From: Lysobacterales bacterium
GTDB lineage: Bacteria; Pseudomonadota; Gammaproteobacteria; Xanthomonadales; Rhodanobacteraceae
Reading direction: 5' to 3'
DNA: 64,000 nt
Assembly (NCBI GenBank): GCA_017305135.1
Contig: JAFKNA010000018.1
Span: forward strand, 17,487-81,486
Shown here: positions 43,043-50,936 of the stretch, in pieces
How positions within the stretch are numbered: position 1 is the first letter of the stretch
How the letters are laid out: the number at the start of each line of letters is the position of its first letter
Notes under the pieces: generated by a model
Seen by the model: only the letters and a program-made list of their open reading frames with translations
Database searches by the model: none
Told to the model about the DNA's origin: nothing
Translations under genes and position numbers: made by a program

Positions 43043-43468
43043 ATGATCGATGGGGACCTGGCGGTGCAGAACTTCGAACAGATCCGCTCGCATGTCGGCA
43101 GCCGGCACACGCTGCGCACCAACGACCCCTACCTCGTCAGCCTCGATCTCGATACCGGCGACGGGCGCCGCCAGGGCGTGTACCTGGCGGAAATGGAAGA
43201 TGAGTCCGGCGCCAGGTTCCTGCGCATCTCGACGCCCGTCGGCCCCTACACCGGCGTTGCCGCGGAGCGCTGCCTGCGCTTCAACTGGGAGCAGCGCGTC
43301 GGCTATCTCGCGGTCAGCGACCTGGAAGGCTCACCCTACCTGCAGCTGTGCGAGAACCGCCCCTACGCCTCGCTGTCCTGCGAGGAACTCGACCGCGTGA
43401 TCGGGGAACTCGGCCAGCTCGGCGACGGCCTCGAACGCATCGTCTCGAGCGGCGTGGATACCTTCTGA
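43043..43468 (+). CDS. conserved small protein of unknown function
   Basis: This encodes 141 residues from the ATG at 43043. It is an acidic alpha/beta protein: FEQIRSHVGSRHTLRTNDPYLVSLDLDTGDGRRQGVYLAEMED, FLRISTPVGPYTG, YLAVSDLEGSPYLQLCENRPYASLSCEELDRVIGELGQLGDGLE. The pattern (a strand-rich half followed by a helix with paired Leu residues) resembles small chaperone-like or YbjN-like folds, but I cannot assign it. It is the last chromosomal gene before the integrative element junction, 24 bases before the hairpin at 43493. Confidence 0.75.
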   Translation: MIDGDLAVQNFEQIRSHVGSRHTLRTNDPYLVSLDLDTGDGRRQGVYLAEMEDESGARFLRISTPVGPYTGVAAERCLRFNWEQRVGYLAVSDLEGSPYLQLCENRPYASLSCEELDRVIGELGQLGDGLERIVSSGVDTF

Positions 43469-43492
43469 CCTGCCAACCGGGGGCTGAAACGA

Positions 43493-43521
43493 CGACGCCA
43501 GCGATGGAATCGCTGGCGTCG
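43493..43521. terminator. hairpin next to the left element junction
   Basis: CGACGCCAGCGAT pairs perfectly with ATCGCTGGCGTCG around a three-base loop. It has a relative at 56222-56256 in the same position beside the second junction. In the minus direction it would follow a tRNA gene ending at 43536, consistent with an original tRNA terminator. Confidence 0.75.
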
Positions 43522-43535
43522 CGTGAAACGGTGGA

Positions 43536-43735
43536 TGGCGCGCCCGGAGAGATTCCCCCAAGTTCGTGGCTATCTATGGCTGGGCTACGTTGTTCTGCAA
43601 GAAATATACTTATTTGCCTTGGGACTACGTTTCCCCATGCACAACAATCTGTTACTGCTAACATAGCAGACGTACATCTGTGACATCCTAGATCATCTGT
43701 CACAAGTCACGCTGAGGAATCTCGCGTAGACGTGA
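43536..43735 (-). other. left junction (attachment site) of integrative element 1
   Basis: TGGCGCGCCCGGAGAGATTC at 43536-43555 is, on the minus strand, the 3' end of a tRNA (acceptor strand CGGGCGC, discriminator G, CCA, part of the T-arm). About 180 bases of element end follow that match 56287-56470: CCCCAAGTTCG, CTGTGACATCCTAG (43678-43691), CTGTCACAAG and GAGGAAT.TCGCGTA. Compared with the copy at 56267, seven bases are missing in the T-loop, so this site is partly degraded. Confidence 0.72.
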
Positions 43736-43971
43736 ACAACGCCGAATACGCCCACCTCCTTCACAAGGCGGAAGGCGCCAAACAACGCCGTGGGGAAGCA
43801 TGGGCCGTATCTCGTGGGGAAGAGCTGTCCGTGGCGATGGGGCTCAGCCAGCCCGACTGGATCACCTCGATGTGGTACACCTTGGCGGAAGCGGTCGACC
43901 GCATCGGACCGGAATGGATGGAGCTGGTCCCGCGCGTCGAGTGCCTCCTGGCGATCGAGGACCAAGGATGA
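43732..43971 (+). CDS. small protein of unknown function, coupled to an antitoxin-like remnant
   Basis: This encodes 79 residues from a GTG at 43732, right where homology to the element end stops. It is helical and charged (AEYAHLLHKAEGAKQRRGEAWAVSRGEELSVAMGL, with PDWITSMWYTLAEAVDRIGPEW). Its TGA overlaps the ATG of the next frame (ATGA), indicating an operon pair. I do not recognise it; as the upstream partner of an antitoxin-like gene it might be part of a toxin-antitoxin unit, but it is too short for the usual RES toxin. Confidence 0.55.
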   Translation: MNNAEYAHLLHKAEGAKQRRGEAWAVSRGEELSVAMGLSQPDWITSMWYTLAEAVDRIGPEWMELVPRVECLLAIEDQG

Positions 43972-44305
43972 TTCACCCTGCCATCGAAGAGCTTGTAGCG
44001 TCGGTCCATGAACCCGGGAACCCGGGGCAGATCTCGCCAGAGCGGCTGGCCGAGCGATTGGGCCTGGATGCCCGGCAACTGGTGGGCGACGACCTGTGCA
44101 CGCGCAGGAAAACCTTCGAGGCGTCCTGCAGGTCATCGCGGAAGCTGTCGAGATCCAGCCTGATCTGCAGTTGGTGATCCAATTCGTCCGGGACGCACCA
44201 ATATCGGCCATGGGCTCGCGCACCTTGCTCAGTCTGGCGATCAACGGCCGAGCGGACGCAGCCGTCAACTATCTGCAGTCCATCGCCGGCGGCGCCACGG
44301 GCTGA
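43968..44305 (+). pseudogene. MbcA/ParS/Xre-like antitoxin, apparently frameshifted
   Basis: From the ATG at 43968 one frame reads MIHPAIEELVASV...ISPERLAERLGLDARQLVGDD, a helix-turn-helix-like start. It then degenerates, while another frame from ~44096 continues HAQENLRGVLQVIAEAVEIQ and then FVRDAPISAMGSRTLLSLAINGRADAAVNYLQSI, which has the layout of the C-terminal toxin-binding domain (DUF2384) of this antitoxin family. One insertion or deletion near 44093 would join the halves. It could also be two separate short genes, but the combined layout argues for a broken single gene. Confidence 0.55.
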
Positions 44306-44477
44306 TCGGGTCGGCCTTCGGAGGCACGACCTGCAGCTGGCCACGACTTCGCAGGATGTCGCATTTCGCCCGGACCTCGGCGGTGCGGAAAGCGAGAAGG
44401 TCCTCAACGATCTGGCGACACAAGGATTCCCTGCCGCCGTCGATCAGGGTGAGCTTGGGCTTGTCTTTCGCGTTCAT
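44265..44477 (-). CDS. small basic protein of unknown function with its own promoter
   Basis: This encodes 70 residues from the ATG at 44477, with an exemplary GGAGG seven bases before it (GGAGGTGATCGG). The sequence MNAKDKPKLTLIDGGRESLCRQIVEDLLAFRTAEVRAKCDIL is helical, with a basic tail (PWRRRRW). It overlaps the tail of the antitoxin-like remnant on the other strand. No family is recognised. A -10-like TATAAT and repeated AATTAGCTGC sites lie upstream, so it is probably expressed and regulated. Confidence 0.6.
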   Translation of the reverse strand: MNAKDKPKLTLIDGGRESLCRQIVEDLLAFRTAEVRAKCDILRSRGQLQVVPPKADPISPWRRRRWTADS

Positions 44478-44530
44478 CCGATCACCTCCGGTACCTGCCC
44501 GAACCACCTCGAGGCCTGCAGTTAGCCTCA

Positions 44531-44579
44531 ATTATACGGGCGCAGCTAATTATCTCCCCGCGCATAATTGCAGCTAATT
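44531..44579 (-). promoter_or_regulatory. promoter with two direct operator-like repeats
   Basis: On the minus strand TATAAT (44536-44531) is a good -10 for the gene at 44265-44477. AATTAGCTGC occurs twice, at 44579-44570 and 44551-44542, 28 bases apart, on the upstream side. Direct repeats of this kind often bind a dimeric or tandem regulator; the regulator is unknown. Confidence 0.5.
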
Positions 44580-45230
44580 CAGTGTAAGCCATTGAATTCA
44601 CAAGGTTCCTTCGATCGACTCCCGCTTCCTGGTCCTAGGCTCTCCGGCGCCGGACTCAAGATCGTCTTGGTCGCCCGGCTGCGCGTCGGCAAACTCCGGG
44701 CGACCATGGTGCGTCAGGGCTGATGCCGTCGACATGTTGCTTCGACGTGTCGATTTTTTTCGAAAACATCGACATGTCCTTCGACCTTCAGCACCTTATG
44801 ACGTCGTGCCGGAGTTCCGATCCCGCGTGGTGGAGTCCCGACATCTGCTCGAAGCCTGCATCGAGGCACGTCACGCGACGCGCCGCCTGTCCTCGAGCAC
44901 GGGCGCAAGCCATCGCCGACCAAGGTGCTCCCATCAACAACTTCCTGATGCTGGAAGCGAGGGCCAGCAGCGAGGCCGAGAACATCGTCCTCGCCAGCGA
45001 CACGTTGCCCGCTTGGCACGGGAAGCACAGGCCGCCGACCCTGACCATCAGGATAGTCCTGTTGTTGAGCCTGTGGAGCAAAGCGCGAAGGTACCCGCTG
45101 CGAACGTAGTGCCGGCTTGTACCGCGTGGCAGCGCTTCTTCAGCTGCTCGCGCGCTTAGGTGAGCAAAGAACGCTTGGTGCGGCGATCCGGGCAGTCGAG
45201 CCCACAATCATTCCCGGGTATGCTCAATCC
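44580..45230. other. 651-base gap, no convincing gene, with an inverted repeat
   Basis: Open frames exist on both strands but look random. ACGTGTCGAT (44745-44754) and ATCGACATGT (44768-44777) are near-perfect inverted repeats, and CGACATGT also occurs at 44730-44737, so a small regulatory site or hairpin may be present. Confidence 0.4.
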
Positions 45231-45662
45231 GTGAGAACGAAGGCCGTGTCGCTTGAAGGCATCTTGACCCGCGATATCGCAGCGGTCCGGCAGTCTGTGC
45301 TGGAGAGCACCCGGTGGCTGACGGCGGAAGAAATCACTCAGGCGGCGGAACTCCCGGAAGGGAACTCGGCCGCGCAGTTGAGCCGCTGGAAGCGGGAGAG
45401 CAGGATCTTCTTCGTGTCCGTGGGCGGCACGGAGCGGATTCCGGAGTACCTCCTGGAGCCCGGGAGATGGCGCCCGTTGCCGGGGGCCGCCAAGGCCATC
45501 GCCACGCTGGCGCCCATGAAGAACGGATGGGGAATGGCGTACTGGTTTGCATCGGTCAACAGCGTCCTGGGCGGAAAGCGGCCAATGGATCTGGTAGGCA
45601 CTCGACCCGAGCTTGTGGCAGCGGCTGCGGCCGATGAAGCCTCAGGTATTCAGCACGCCTGA
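45231..45662 (+). CDS. DUF2384-like antitoxin-related protein
   Basis: About 143 residues from a GTG at 45231; a TTG at 45117 in the same frame is possible and no ribosome-binding site decides. The sequence has a winged or helix-turn-helix-like part (RWLTAEEITQAAELPEGNSAAQLSRWKRESRIFFVSVGGTERIPEYLLE) and ends with APMKNGWGMAYWFASVNSVLGGKRPMDLVGTRPELVAAAAADEA. The last part is the pattern of the antitoxin C-terminal domain that packs on RES-type toxins (WF...LGGxxPxDLV). No toxin gene lies beside it, so it is an orphan, a regulator, or the leftover of a toxin-antitoxin pair. Confidence 0.6.
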   Translation: MRTKAVSLEGILTRDIAAVRQSVLESTRWLTAEEITQAAELPEGNSAAQLSRWKRESRIFFVSVGGTERIPEYLLEPGRWRPLPGAAKAIATLAPMKNGWGMAYWFASVNSVLGGKRPMDLVGTRPELVAAAAADEASGIQHA

Positions 45663-45891
45663 CACTCCGGATCTCGCGGGGGTACCGGGGAACCGCGTCA
45701 GGTCTTTGTCATAGACGGGAGCCGACTCCCGGAGAGCGTTCATTGCGCGAGGACGAGTCCCAACTGGAATGTCTTTGTCATCGAGGCGGCGGTGAACCTC
45801 CTCCCATTCCTCGCAATCGCCTCGTTCTCTTATTGCCTGCAAGCAAATTCGACAGAAAACCTACAACCAACCCAGTATCCTCTCGACTAGC
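45663..45891. other. gap between convergent genes, no gene seen
   Basis: A 66-codon frame on the minus strand (45642-45842) overlaps the preceding gene's end and has no ribosome-binding site, so it is not called. Confidence 0.35.
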
Positions 45892-47916
45892 CTACTCCAG
45901 TAAGTCACTCAAACGGTGCATATCCGGCCTTTTGAAGCCCATACGAATTGCCTGCTCCAGAATATGCGTGTTGGCGCCATGAATATATGAAACTCCCGCT
46001 TTGACCTTCTTGTCTTCCTTGGATCCGATGTAGAACGAACCGTCGAAGCTCCACACATGGACTTGCCCCCATGAGCAGCGTACCTTCTCATCGGCGCCGA
46101 AGAAATTGTGCTTTACCAGCGTGATGCCGTCGTCGTGCAGGAGCGCGTCACCGAAGTGCAGGTCTTGCCCCTCCTTTAGGGCTTCGAGCATTTCGGTCAG
46201 CAGACGCACACAGACTGCTTTCCAGAGCTTGTCAACAAACGTGTTGTAGATATCCTGCTTCTTCAGTTCCACGACAGCTTCGGAATTCCTGTTGCCAAAT
46301 GCAACCGTGTAGGTTGTACCTGTGGGGACGCCATTGACAGAATGACTGACGCCGCCCCAACGAACGCGCGTGATCGAATCGATGGGAAAGTTCCGCCCCT
46401 TCCATGAGACGCCTTGAGGCGAGATGCTCAAGGTGTCCTTGAAAATTACACCGATTTCAGCACGGTAGGTGATTTCGCGCGCCCACTCATCTTTACGGGC
46501 TGCGGCCTGCTGGCGCTGCTGAAAGATATCCGCGAGGACGTCCGCATCCTCCTCAACACGATCTGCAACGTCAGGAACTTCTGCGAACAGCTCCTGTATC
46601 AATCCGGTCAATCGCTGCGACTGGACGAGCATGTCGTGTTTGTTGAACAACTCGATCGCAAGGCTACGGATTTCGTAGGCCAAGTCGCGGCTTGCCTCGT
46701 GGTCGATGCCGCGCGCCTTCGCACTCAGCTGGATGGGTTGCGCGATCTTATCCCAATTGCGCGCAACAGCATCGAGTTTGTCCACATAGGGCTTGACGGC
46801 GGCCTCACCGGCGCCAGCTTGGTCTCTGGCTACCGTGACGAGTTTGTGAACGTTTTCGGCCTCCTTCTGAAGGAAACTTTGGGTTTCGACCTCGTAGCTG
46901 TCCACCAGGTCGTCAATCAGCCCCGGTGCATGATCATCACCACCGGACGTCACGCTATCCACCGTTTCGGTCATAACCTGAATGAGCGTCATCGGCGGCA
47001 GCCTGTCGAGTGCGTCTTTGATGGTGCCACGGTAGTACCGCTTGCGCTCTGCCAGTTCTGCTTTGATCTGGTCAAGCGCACGCACCTCAGGAAAGCCGGA
47101 CACAGCGCGATCTTCATTGATGTCGCGCAGCACCTCTTCAGAGGACAGCTCTTCAGCAAGGTAAGCCGTCTCTGCGATGAACTCGGCCAAATCATCTGGG
47201 TCGTGCTCGCCATCGACAGATTCGAATGCGGCAGCCAGTAAGTTCAGGTGTGCCAGCGTAGGCAGACCAGACTCTTCGCGAACTGCCATCGGGTTGTGGC
47301 CCAAGTGATCAAGCAGTTGGGATGCCTTGCGAGGCGAGACGCCGGGCAGCCAAGCTAGCTCCACGGTCAAGCGATTGCGCGGGCTGGTCAGATCCGAGCG
47401 CGCCTTCTGGCAAACCTCGTGATCCAGTTCCAGTGACTTCTCTTCCGCAAGCTCAACGATGCGTCTGCGGTCATCGCGTGTCGTCACGCCCAAGATGGCG
47501 AACGGGGACTGATGCAAAGCCGTCTTGGTGAGTCGAGGCTCTGGTTTGACAGGTGGCGACGACGGGGCCGTCCGCTGCGAGCGTTCCGAAGGTGTGGGCG
47601 GAGGCTGTCGGGTTGCCGCCGGGTTGGATGGCGGCGGATCTGCTGGTCCGGGTTCACCGCCCAGCATCGCCAGAAGCTGCGGGTCCTTCAGCGCACCGAA
47701 CGCCTGTGTAAGCGCCTCACGCGGTACGGACAGCTTCTTGGCGTTGCGGAGTTCGTGCGAATACTGTGCAAGCTGGTCTCTAGTGGACACGTAGTCGGAG
47801 AGCGCGAGCGAAACCGCATACTCGCTGTTTGTACGCGGCGCGGCATTACAACTCCCACAGGCCGTCAGCGCGCCGGATTTCGCAGAGCCGCATTTTAAGC
47901 AAATTGCCATTGCCAT
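45892..47916 (-). CDS. zinc-ribbon, J-domain-like and PH-like protein of a chaperone operon
   Basis: This encodes 674 residues. Residues 6-24 are a zinc ribbon (ICLKCG...ACGSC). A Pro/Ser-rich linker follows, then about 133-195 a degenerate J-like domain: SPFAILGVTTRDDRRRIVELAEEKSLELDHEVCQKARSDLTSPRNRL, which has the J-domain pattern (xYxILGV..., later 'LTSPRNR' like 'LSDPxKR') but no HPD tripeptide. The central part is helical (about 250-470). The C-terminal ~190 residues contain two strand-rich PH-like units (ISPQGVSWKGRNFPIDSITRVRW; DGITLVKHNF...WGQVHVWSFDGSFYIGSK). As last gene of the Hsp70 operon it may be the co-chaperone or client adaptor. The missing HPD makes direct ATPase stimulation doubtful. 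Confidence 0.75.
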   Translation of the reverse strand: MAMAICLKCGSAKSGALTACGSCNAAPRTNSEYAVSLALSDYVSTRDQLAQYSHELRNAKKLSVPREALTQAFGALKDPQLLAMLGGEPGPADPPPSNPAATRQPPPTPSERSQRTAPSSPPVKPEPRLTKTALHQSPFAILGVTTRDDRRRIVELAEEKSLELDHEVCQKARSDLTSPRNRLTVELAWLPGVSPRKASQLLDHLGHNPMAVREESGLPTLAHLNLLAAAFESVDGEHDPDDLAEFIAETAYLAEELSSEEVLRDINEDRAVSGFPEVRALDQIKAELAERKRYYRGTIKDALDRLPPMTLIQVMTETVDSVTSGGDDHAPGLIDDLVDSYEVETQSFLQKEAENVHKLVTVARDQAGAGEAAVKPYVDKLDAVARNWDKIAQPIQLSAKARGIDHEASRDLAYEIRSLAIELFNKHDMLVQSQRLTGLIQELFAEVPDVADRVEEDADVLADIFQQRQQAAARKDEWAREITYRAEIGVIFKDTLSISPQGVSWKGRNFPIDSITRVRWGGVSHSVNGVPTGTTYTVAFGNRNSEAVVELKKQDIYNTFVDKLWKAVCVRLLTEMLEALKEGQDLHFGDALLHDDGITLVKHNFFGADEKVRCSWGQVHVWSFDGSFYIGSKEDKKVKAGVSYIHGANTHILEQAIRMGFKRPDMHRLSDLLE

Positions 47917-47928
47917 ACCGAAGCCCCT

Positions 47929-49479
47929 TCACCTGCCTAATGCACGAAGCTCTGCTACAACACATCTGTTGTAGCTGGCGGCTCCGTCGGATTTTCTAAG
48001 GAAGCACGCCTGCTGTATCGCAGATCGCTCTTCATAGCCCAATTTCGATAAATCCGGCAGACGTGGCGCATTGTTCAATTCATTGAGCTGGGCGGTCACG
48101 CATCTGTTGTAGCTGGCGGCTCCGTCGGATTTTTTAAGGAAGCATGCCTGCTGTATCGCAGATCGCTCTTCATAACCCAATTCCGATAAATCCGGCGGAC
48201 GTGGCGCATTGTTCAATTCATTGAGCTGGGCGGTCACGCATCTGTTGTAGCTGGCGGCTCCGTCGGATTTTTTAAGGAAGCATGCCTGCTGTATCGCAGA
48301 TCGCTCTTCATAGCCCAATTTCGATAAATCCGGCAGACGTGGCGCATTGTTCAATTCATTGAGCTGGGCTGTCACGCATCTGTTGTAGCTAGCGGCTCCG
48401 TCGGATTTTTTAAGGAAGCATGCCTGCTGTATCGCAGATCGCTCTTCATAGCCCAATTTCGACAAGTCCGGCAGACGTGGCGCATTGGGCTGCGCCGACG
48501 GAGGTGATGACGTAGAAGGTGCGGTCACTGCTGTAGTAGGGCGAGAATGCGCACGCTGTAACTGAAGCAGCAACGCTTGATCCGCCACGCCAGTAGCAGC
48601 CAAGCCTCTGTCTTGCTGGAAAGCGATGATGGCTGATCGTGTGCCGCGCCCCATCAAGCCATCAGCAGCGCCAGCTGCGTACCCGAGCTCGTTGAGCTTG
48701 CGTTGGATGGCCTGCACTGTCACATCCGGTGCAGTACGTAATGGTGGTGGCATCGACAGCGAGCCCGTAGGTGGACGTGAAAACCTGCTCCTGCCTTCGG
48801 ATTGAAGCTGACTCCGGAATTGCTCAATATCTCGTCGAGCACTATTCAAATCATTGCGTCCCCGATTATTGGTGTGATATCGAAATGAACCGCAACGGCT
48901 GTTGTAGTCGGTCACCATCGCATTGAAGCGATCCACATCGGCATCGACGTAGTTATTGACGGCGGACTTCGCGGCGTCCAGGCGAATGTCTTCGGCGAAG
49001 CAATACCGAATCTGCTCCCTTGAGAGCACGAGGTCTTGGCCAACCGGCGGCTCGGTCTCAACCGGCCGTGATGGTGGTTGTGGGTGCGGTGGTGGCGTAT
49101 AGCTCGGTGCGGCGTTTTGCGTTGGTGGTGAATAGCTGGGCGCTGAGGAGGTTGTAGGTTTGTCTGCCTGGCCGATCAGCCAGAACACGCCGATGACAGC
49201 GGCAATGCCCAGTACCCACTTGCCGCCGGACGAGCCGGAGGACGGCTGCGAAGGTTCTTGATAAGCTTGACGTTGGCTCGTTTGCGGCTGCGGCTGTGGT
49301 TGAGCAGGCTGCGGAGCCGGGCGCGGGGCACTCGGTGCAGCGGCGGCAGGTTCCTTCTTGACAGCAGCAGGTTCCTTCTCGGCAGCAGGAGGCGGCGTCG
49401 TGTCCACATCGGACACAAGCGAGGAGAGGCCTGCGAAGCCTTTACTTTCTCCTTTTTTTTCGTTTTCTCCCCCAGCCAT
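47929..49479 (-). CDS. membrane protein with peptidoglycan-binding domain and four 46-residue repeats
   Basis: This encodes 516 residues. There is no signal peptide: a charged, Pro/Ala/Gln-rich N-terminal region (1-85, presumably cytosolic) is followed by one transmembrane helix WVLGIAAVIGVFWLIGQ (about 87-103), a Pro-rich spacer, a domain with Cys/Arg-rich helices (~150-245), a peptidoglycan_binding_1 domain (TVQAIQRKLNELGYAAGAADGLMGRGTRSAIIAFQQ, ~255-310) and four near-identical 46-residue repeats, each with two cysteines (ACFLKKSDGAASYNRCV), that would be extracytoplasmic. It lies nine bases after the AAA+ gene and 12 before the zinc-ribbon gene. It could tether the chaperone machine to the envelope. 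Confidence 0.82.
   Translation of the reverse strand: MAGGENEKKGESKGFAGLSSLVSDVDTTPPPAAEKEPAAVKKEPAAAAPSAPRPAPQPAQPQPQPQTSQRQAYQEPSQPSSGSSGGKWVLGIAAVIGVFWLIGQADKPTTSSAPSYSPPTQNAAPSYTPPPHPQPPSRPVETEPPVGQDLVLSREQIRYCFAEDIRLDAAKSAVNNYVDADVDRFNAMVTDYNSRCGSFRYHTNNRGRNDLNSARRDIEQFRSQLQSEGRSRFSRPPTGSLSMPPPLRTAPDVTVQAIQRKLNELGYAAGAADGLMGRGTRSAIIAFQQDRGLAATGVADQALLLQLQRAHSRPTTAVTAPSTSSPPSAQPNAPRLPDLSKLGYEERSAIQQACFLKKSDGAASYNRCVTAQLNELNNAPRLPDLSKLGYEERSAIQQACFLKKSDGAASYNRCVTAQLNELNNAPRPPDLSELGYEERSAIQQACFLKKSDGAASYNRCVTAQLNELNNAPRLPDLSKLGYEERSAIQQACFLRKSDGAASYNRCVVAELRALGR
47935..48486. repeat. four 138-bp tandem repeats within a coding region
   Basis: Units begin at equal 138-base steps; the marker GCGCATT occurs at 48066, 48204, 48342 and 48480. 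The units differ at only a few positions each. They encode the 46-residue repeats at the C-terminus of the membrane protein, so copy number could change by recombination without breaking the frame. Confidence 0.93.
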
Positions 49480-49488
49480 ACCTGTCCC

Positions 49489-50931
49489 CTAAATGAATCC
49501 GATCCGTCGCTTGGTGTCGCCGCCACCCTCACTTACTCGCGCCGGTGACGAGTGCAAGGCGGCCATCAAGCTGGCCTGACCCAACCGATCTTTGCCAGAG
49601 CGTGCCGCCAGCCGTGCGCCTTCGCGCACCACGAAAGAGACGTCCGACAGTGGCCTGCCCGCCAATTCCTTCGCCAGCGGCTTGGCGTCCACGTCCGATT
49701 CCTTCGGCAACGACGACAGCAGGTTGTCCAGCAACGCCTCCACCTCGATCTCGCTGGCGAAATCCACCTTGATGATGTGATCGAAACGCCCCCGGCGCTG
49801 GATGGCCGGGTCGATCATCTCGATGCGGTTCGTCATGGCGATGATGAGCACGTCGTTCTTCACTGCTTCCGGAATGCGACGCAGGAACTCGGCCATTTCT
49901 TCGACGCGGTGATGGCCCGAGCCCATCTCGCGGTCGGCAAGGAAGGACTCCATCTCGTCGATCACGAGCACAGACGGTGCGTTTTCCATCGCCTTGTCGA
50001 ACACCTGCGCGACCTTCTTGCTGGTCTCGTGGATGTAGGGGCTGGCCACGCTGGAGGCATCGATCTGGAAGCTCGGCCAGCCAAGGAAGTCCACCAGTCT
50101 GTCGACAGCAAAGGTCTTACCGCAGCCCGGAGGGCCATGCAGGATCACCGCAGAAGGGAACTCGATGCCGAGCGCCTTGTAGCGCTCGCGGTGCAAGATG
50201 ATGTCAACGATGTGCTCGTTGAAGAAGGCAGCCAACTCTGGTCGCCCCGCCAGATCGAACACCTTGTTCGGTTCTGGGGCGGTGCGTTTGGCTTCGATCT
50301 TTTCGTCAGCGGGAACAGCCTCGGTCTTCTCGGTCGGCGTATCCGGCTGGCGTTCGAGCAGGATGATTTCCGCTACCTCGAAGCCCGCTGCCTGCACTAC
50401 ATCCTTCAAGTGGCTCGCGCCCAGCCAGCTCATCGACTGACGCAGGCGGCGAAACGCGCTGGCCGGAACGTTGGTGCCGCCCGTCAGCCAGTAGCCGAGC
50501 ACAACATCGTCGCCGGTTCTGGAGCTGATGCTGTAGGTCGGCAGCAGGCGCGTGATCTTCTCAACATAGAGTGCGTCTTGTAGTGCCGACTCTGGGTCAA
50601 TGTCGCGCGTGGCCTTCAATGCCAAGGCGAAGGAAAGCGCCTCGGCCTTGTTGTCCGGAGACTTTGCCTCGCTTACCGGCAACAATGTTTGGCTGGGCGA
50701 GCATGAGATTGCCCGCAGTGGCCAATCGCCAAACTGGAAGGCATCGAACGAGCCTTCGTCAATCAGGCCTGCATCCTGCCAGCGTGCGCCCAGATCGTTG
50801 TGGACGACCAGCGCACGACCGCCGCCTTGGGTTTCGTACACCTGCCACTCTGCGCCCTCGAACAAGGCGACGCGAACCTTTGCGCCATCTGGCAGCTTGA
50901 ATCCAATGGGGAGCCATGCGTCGAAAGCCAT
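49489..50931 (-). CDS. AAA+ ATPase of a chaperone operon
   Basis: This encodes 480 residues from the ATG at 50931; a TTG nine bases earlier overlaps the ribosome-binding site. The N-terminal ~215 residues are a unique domain (beta-rich, then KITRLLPTYSISSRTGDDVVLGYWLTGGTNVPASAFRRL). The AAA+ module covers about 245-450: Walker A GPPGCGKT (about 266), Walker B SVLVIDEME, a sensor-1-like IIAMTNR and an arginine finger region AIQRRGRFDHII, as in FtsH/Cdc48-type ATPases. No protease domain follows. The start is five bases after the Hsp70 stop. It probably remodels proteins together with the Hsp70. Confidence 0.9.
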   Translation of the reverse strand: MAFDAWLPIGFKLPDGAKVRVALFEGAEWQVYETQGGGRALVVHNDLGARWQDAGLIDEGSFDAFQFGDWPLRAISCSPSQTLLPVSEAKSPDNKAEALSFALALKATRDIDPESALQDALYVEKITRLLPTYSISSRTGDDVVLGYWLTGGTNVPASAFRRLRQSMSWLGASHLKDVVQAAGFEVAEIILLERQPDTPTEKTEAVPADEKIEAKRTAPEPNKVFDLAGRPELAAFFNEHIVDIILHRERYKALGIEFPSAVILHGPPGCGKTFAVDRLVDFLGWPSFQIDASSVASPYIHETSKKVAQVFDKAMENAPSVLVIDEMESFLADREMGSGHHRVEEMAEFLRRIPEAVKNDVLIIAMTNRIEMIDPAIQRRGRFDHIIKVDFASEIEVEALLDNLLSSLPKESDVDAKPLAKELAGRPLSDVSFVVREGARLAARSGKDRLGQASLMAALHSSPARVSEGGGDTKRRIGFI

Positions 50932-50936
50932 GAGAA

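Noticed and set aside
44723-45109. Possible + strand gene of 128 codons, with another on the minus strand at 44788-45207.
   Set aside because: Both overlap, have no family-like sequence and no Shine-Dalgarno.
45642-45842. A 66-codon minus-strand frame.
   Set aside because: Overlaps the end of the antitoxin-like gene, no ribosome-binding site, no family match seen.
47935-48486. The regular 138-bp repeats considered as a CRISPR array.
   Set aside because: Repeats are adjacent with no spacers and are in frame in a coding sequence.
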